DNA of 5,133 nt, taken from contig SKPY01000190.1 of the NCBI GenBank assembly GCA_007119305.1, forward strand, positions 1 to 5,133, given 5' to 3'. A program made the position numbers and the translations under genes. The stretch is from Nitriliruptorales bacterium (lineage in GTDB: Bacteria > Actinomycetota > Nitriliruptoria > Euzebyales > Egibacteraceae). This document shows, piece after piece, positions 4,948 to 5,133 of the stretch (positions are counted from its first letter, which is position 1; the number at the start of each line of letters is the position of its first letter). The notes under the pieces were generated by a model, which was given only the letters and a program-made list of their open reading frames with translations, searched no databases and was not told where the DNA came from.

Positions 4948-5132
4948 CGGCCGGCCGGCGCGTCCGGTGGGGGTGCGGGCACGGCATCCGGCCGCTGCTC
5001 GCGTGCCTCGTCCACCGACTGCTGCTGGCGCGGCTGGTCCTCGGGCCGGCGTGGCTCGTGCTCGGCCTGGCGCGGCTGGTGCTCGGGCTGGCGCGGCTGC
5101 TGGTGCTCGGGCTGGCGCGGCTGCTGGTGCTC
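4944..5132 (-). CDS. C-terminal tail of a Gln/Pro/Glu/Arg-rich repeat protein (partial)
   Basis: A minus-strand frame enters from the right edge and ends at TGA (4946-4944) after 62 visible codons. It begins with repeats of EHQQPRQP, degenerating through EHQPRQA, EHEPRRP and EDQPRQQ, then runs into an Asp/Ala/Pro-rich end. The peptide is strongly hydrophilic and surely disordered, as expected of a repeat tail or linker. Length changes between units are whole codons. The opposite strand is open in the same codon register (a GTG near 4935, then a hydrophobic LARLVLG repeat), and base composition by codon position does not decide between them. I prefer the minus strand because its stop lies just before the paaX promoter and the plus-strand GTG has no ribosome site. 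The start and the main domain lie outside the window. Confidence 0.42.
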   Translation of the reverse strand, partial: EHQQPRQPEHQQPRQPEHQPRQAEHEPRRPEDQPRQQQSVDEAREQRPDAVPAPPPDAPAGR

Positions 5133-5133
5133 G
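5024..5133. repeat. 21/24-bp tandem repeat running off the right edge
   Basis: Five head-to-tail units are visible: 5024-5044, 5045-5065 and 5066-5086 (21 bases each), 5087-5110 (24 bases) and 5111-5133 (cut by the window edge). The last two are identical over 23 bases. The 24-base units differ from the 21-base units by an extra CTG/CAG triplet. Divergence grows away from the edge, so the array probably continues beyond it with more uniform copies. It looks like a coding minisatellite. Confidence 0.85.

Overview
The window is very GC-rich (well over 65 % by eye), with third codon positions almost all G or C, frequent GTG starts and strong AGGAGG ribosome sites. Together with the protein types this suggests an actinobacterium; the sequence does not identify the genus. 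Every confidently called gene lies on the minus strand, so the transcript reads from high to low coordinates.

The core is a phenylacetic-acid catabolic operon in the order paaX-paaA-paaB-paaC-paaD (4868 down to 1036). paaX encodes the PaaX-family repressor. PaaA, PaaB, PaaC and PaaD are the oxygenase, bridging, partner and Fe/S-maturation subunits of the ring 1,2-phenylacetyl-CoA epoxidase. A good sigma70-like promoter (TTGACG-17-CAGAAT) precedes paaX, and an 8-bp inverted repeat overlaps it, which suggests that PaaX controls its own operon. paaB/paaC and paaC/paaD overlap by GTGA, a sign of coupled translation. The reductase gene paaE, the ligase paaK and the downstream beta-oxidation genes are not in the window.

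The paaA-paaB junction breaks this tight packing. It holds two tandem 93-bp copies of an element, about 94 % identical, and each copy can fold into two perfect hairpins. The paaA stop codon lies in one edge of the array and the paaB ribosome site touches the other. This is the most unusual structure in the window. The second notable point is that PaaC, usually described as the metal-free partner, here keeps a full set of candidate diiron ligands at almost the same spacing as PaaA.

Downstream of paaD are a 78-residue protein with a Cys/His zinc-ribbon-like pattern and a Uma2-family (DUF820) PD-(D/E)XK nuclease-like protein, each with its own strong ribosome site. At the left edge a plus-strand gene may end and overlap the Uma2 gene. 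At the right edge a 21/24-bp tandem repeat encodes a Gln/Pro/Glu/Arg-rich tail on the minus strand, whose stop codon lies inside the -35 box of the paaX promoter.

I see no tRNA, rRNA, CRISPR array or transposase. Apart from the inter-paa repeat, the window looks like ordinary catabolic-operon sequence.
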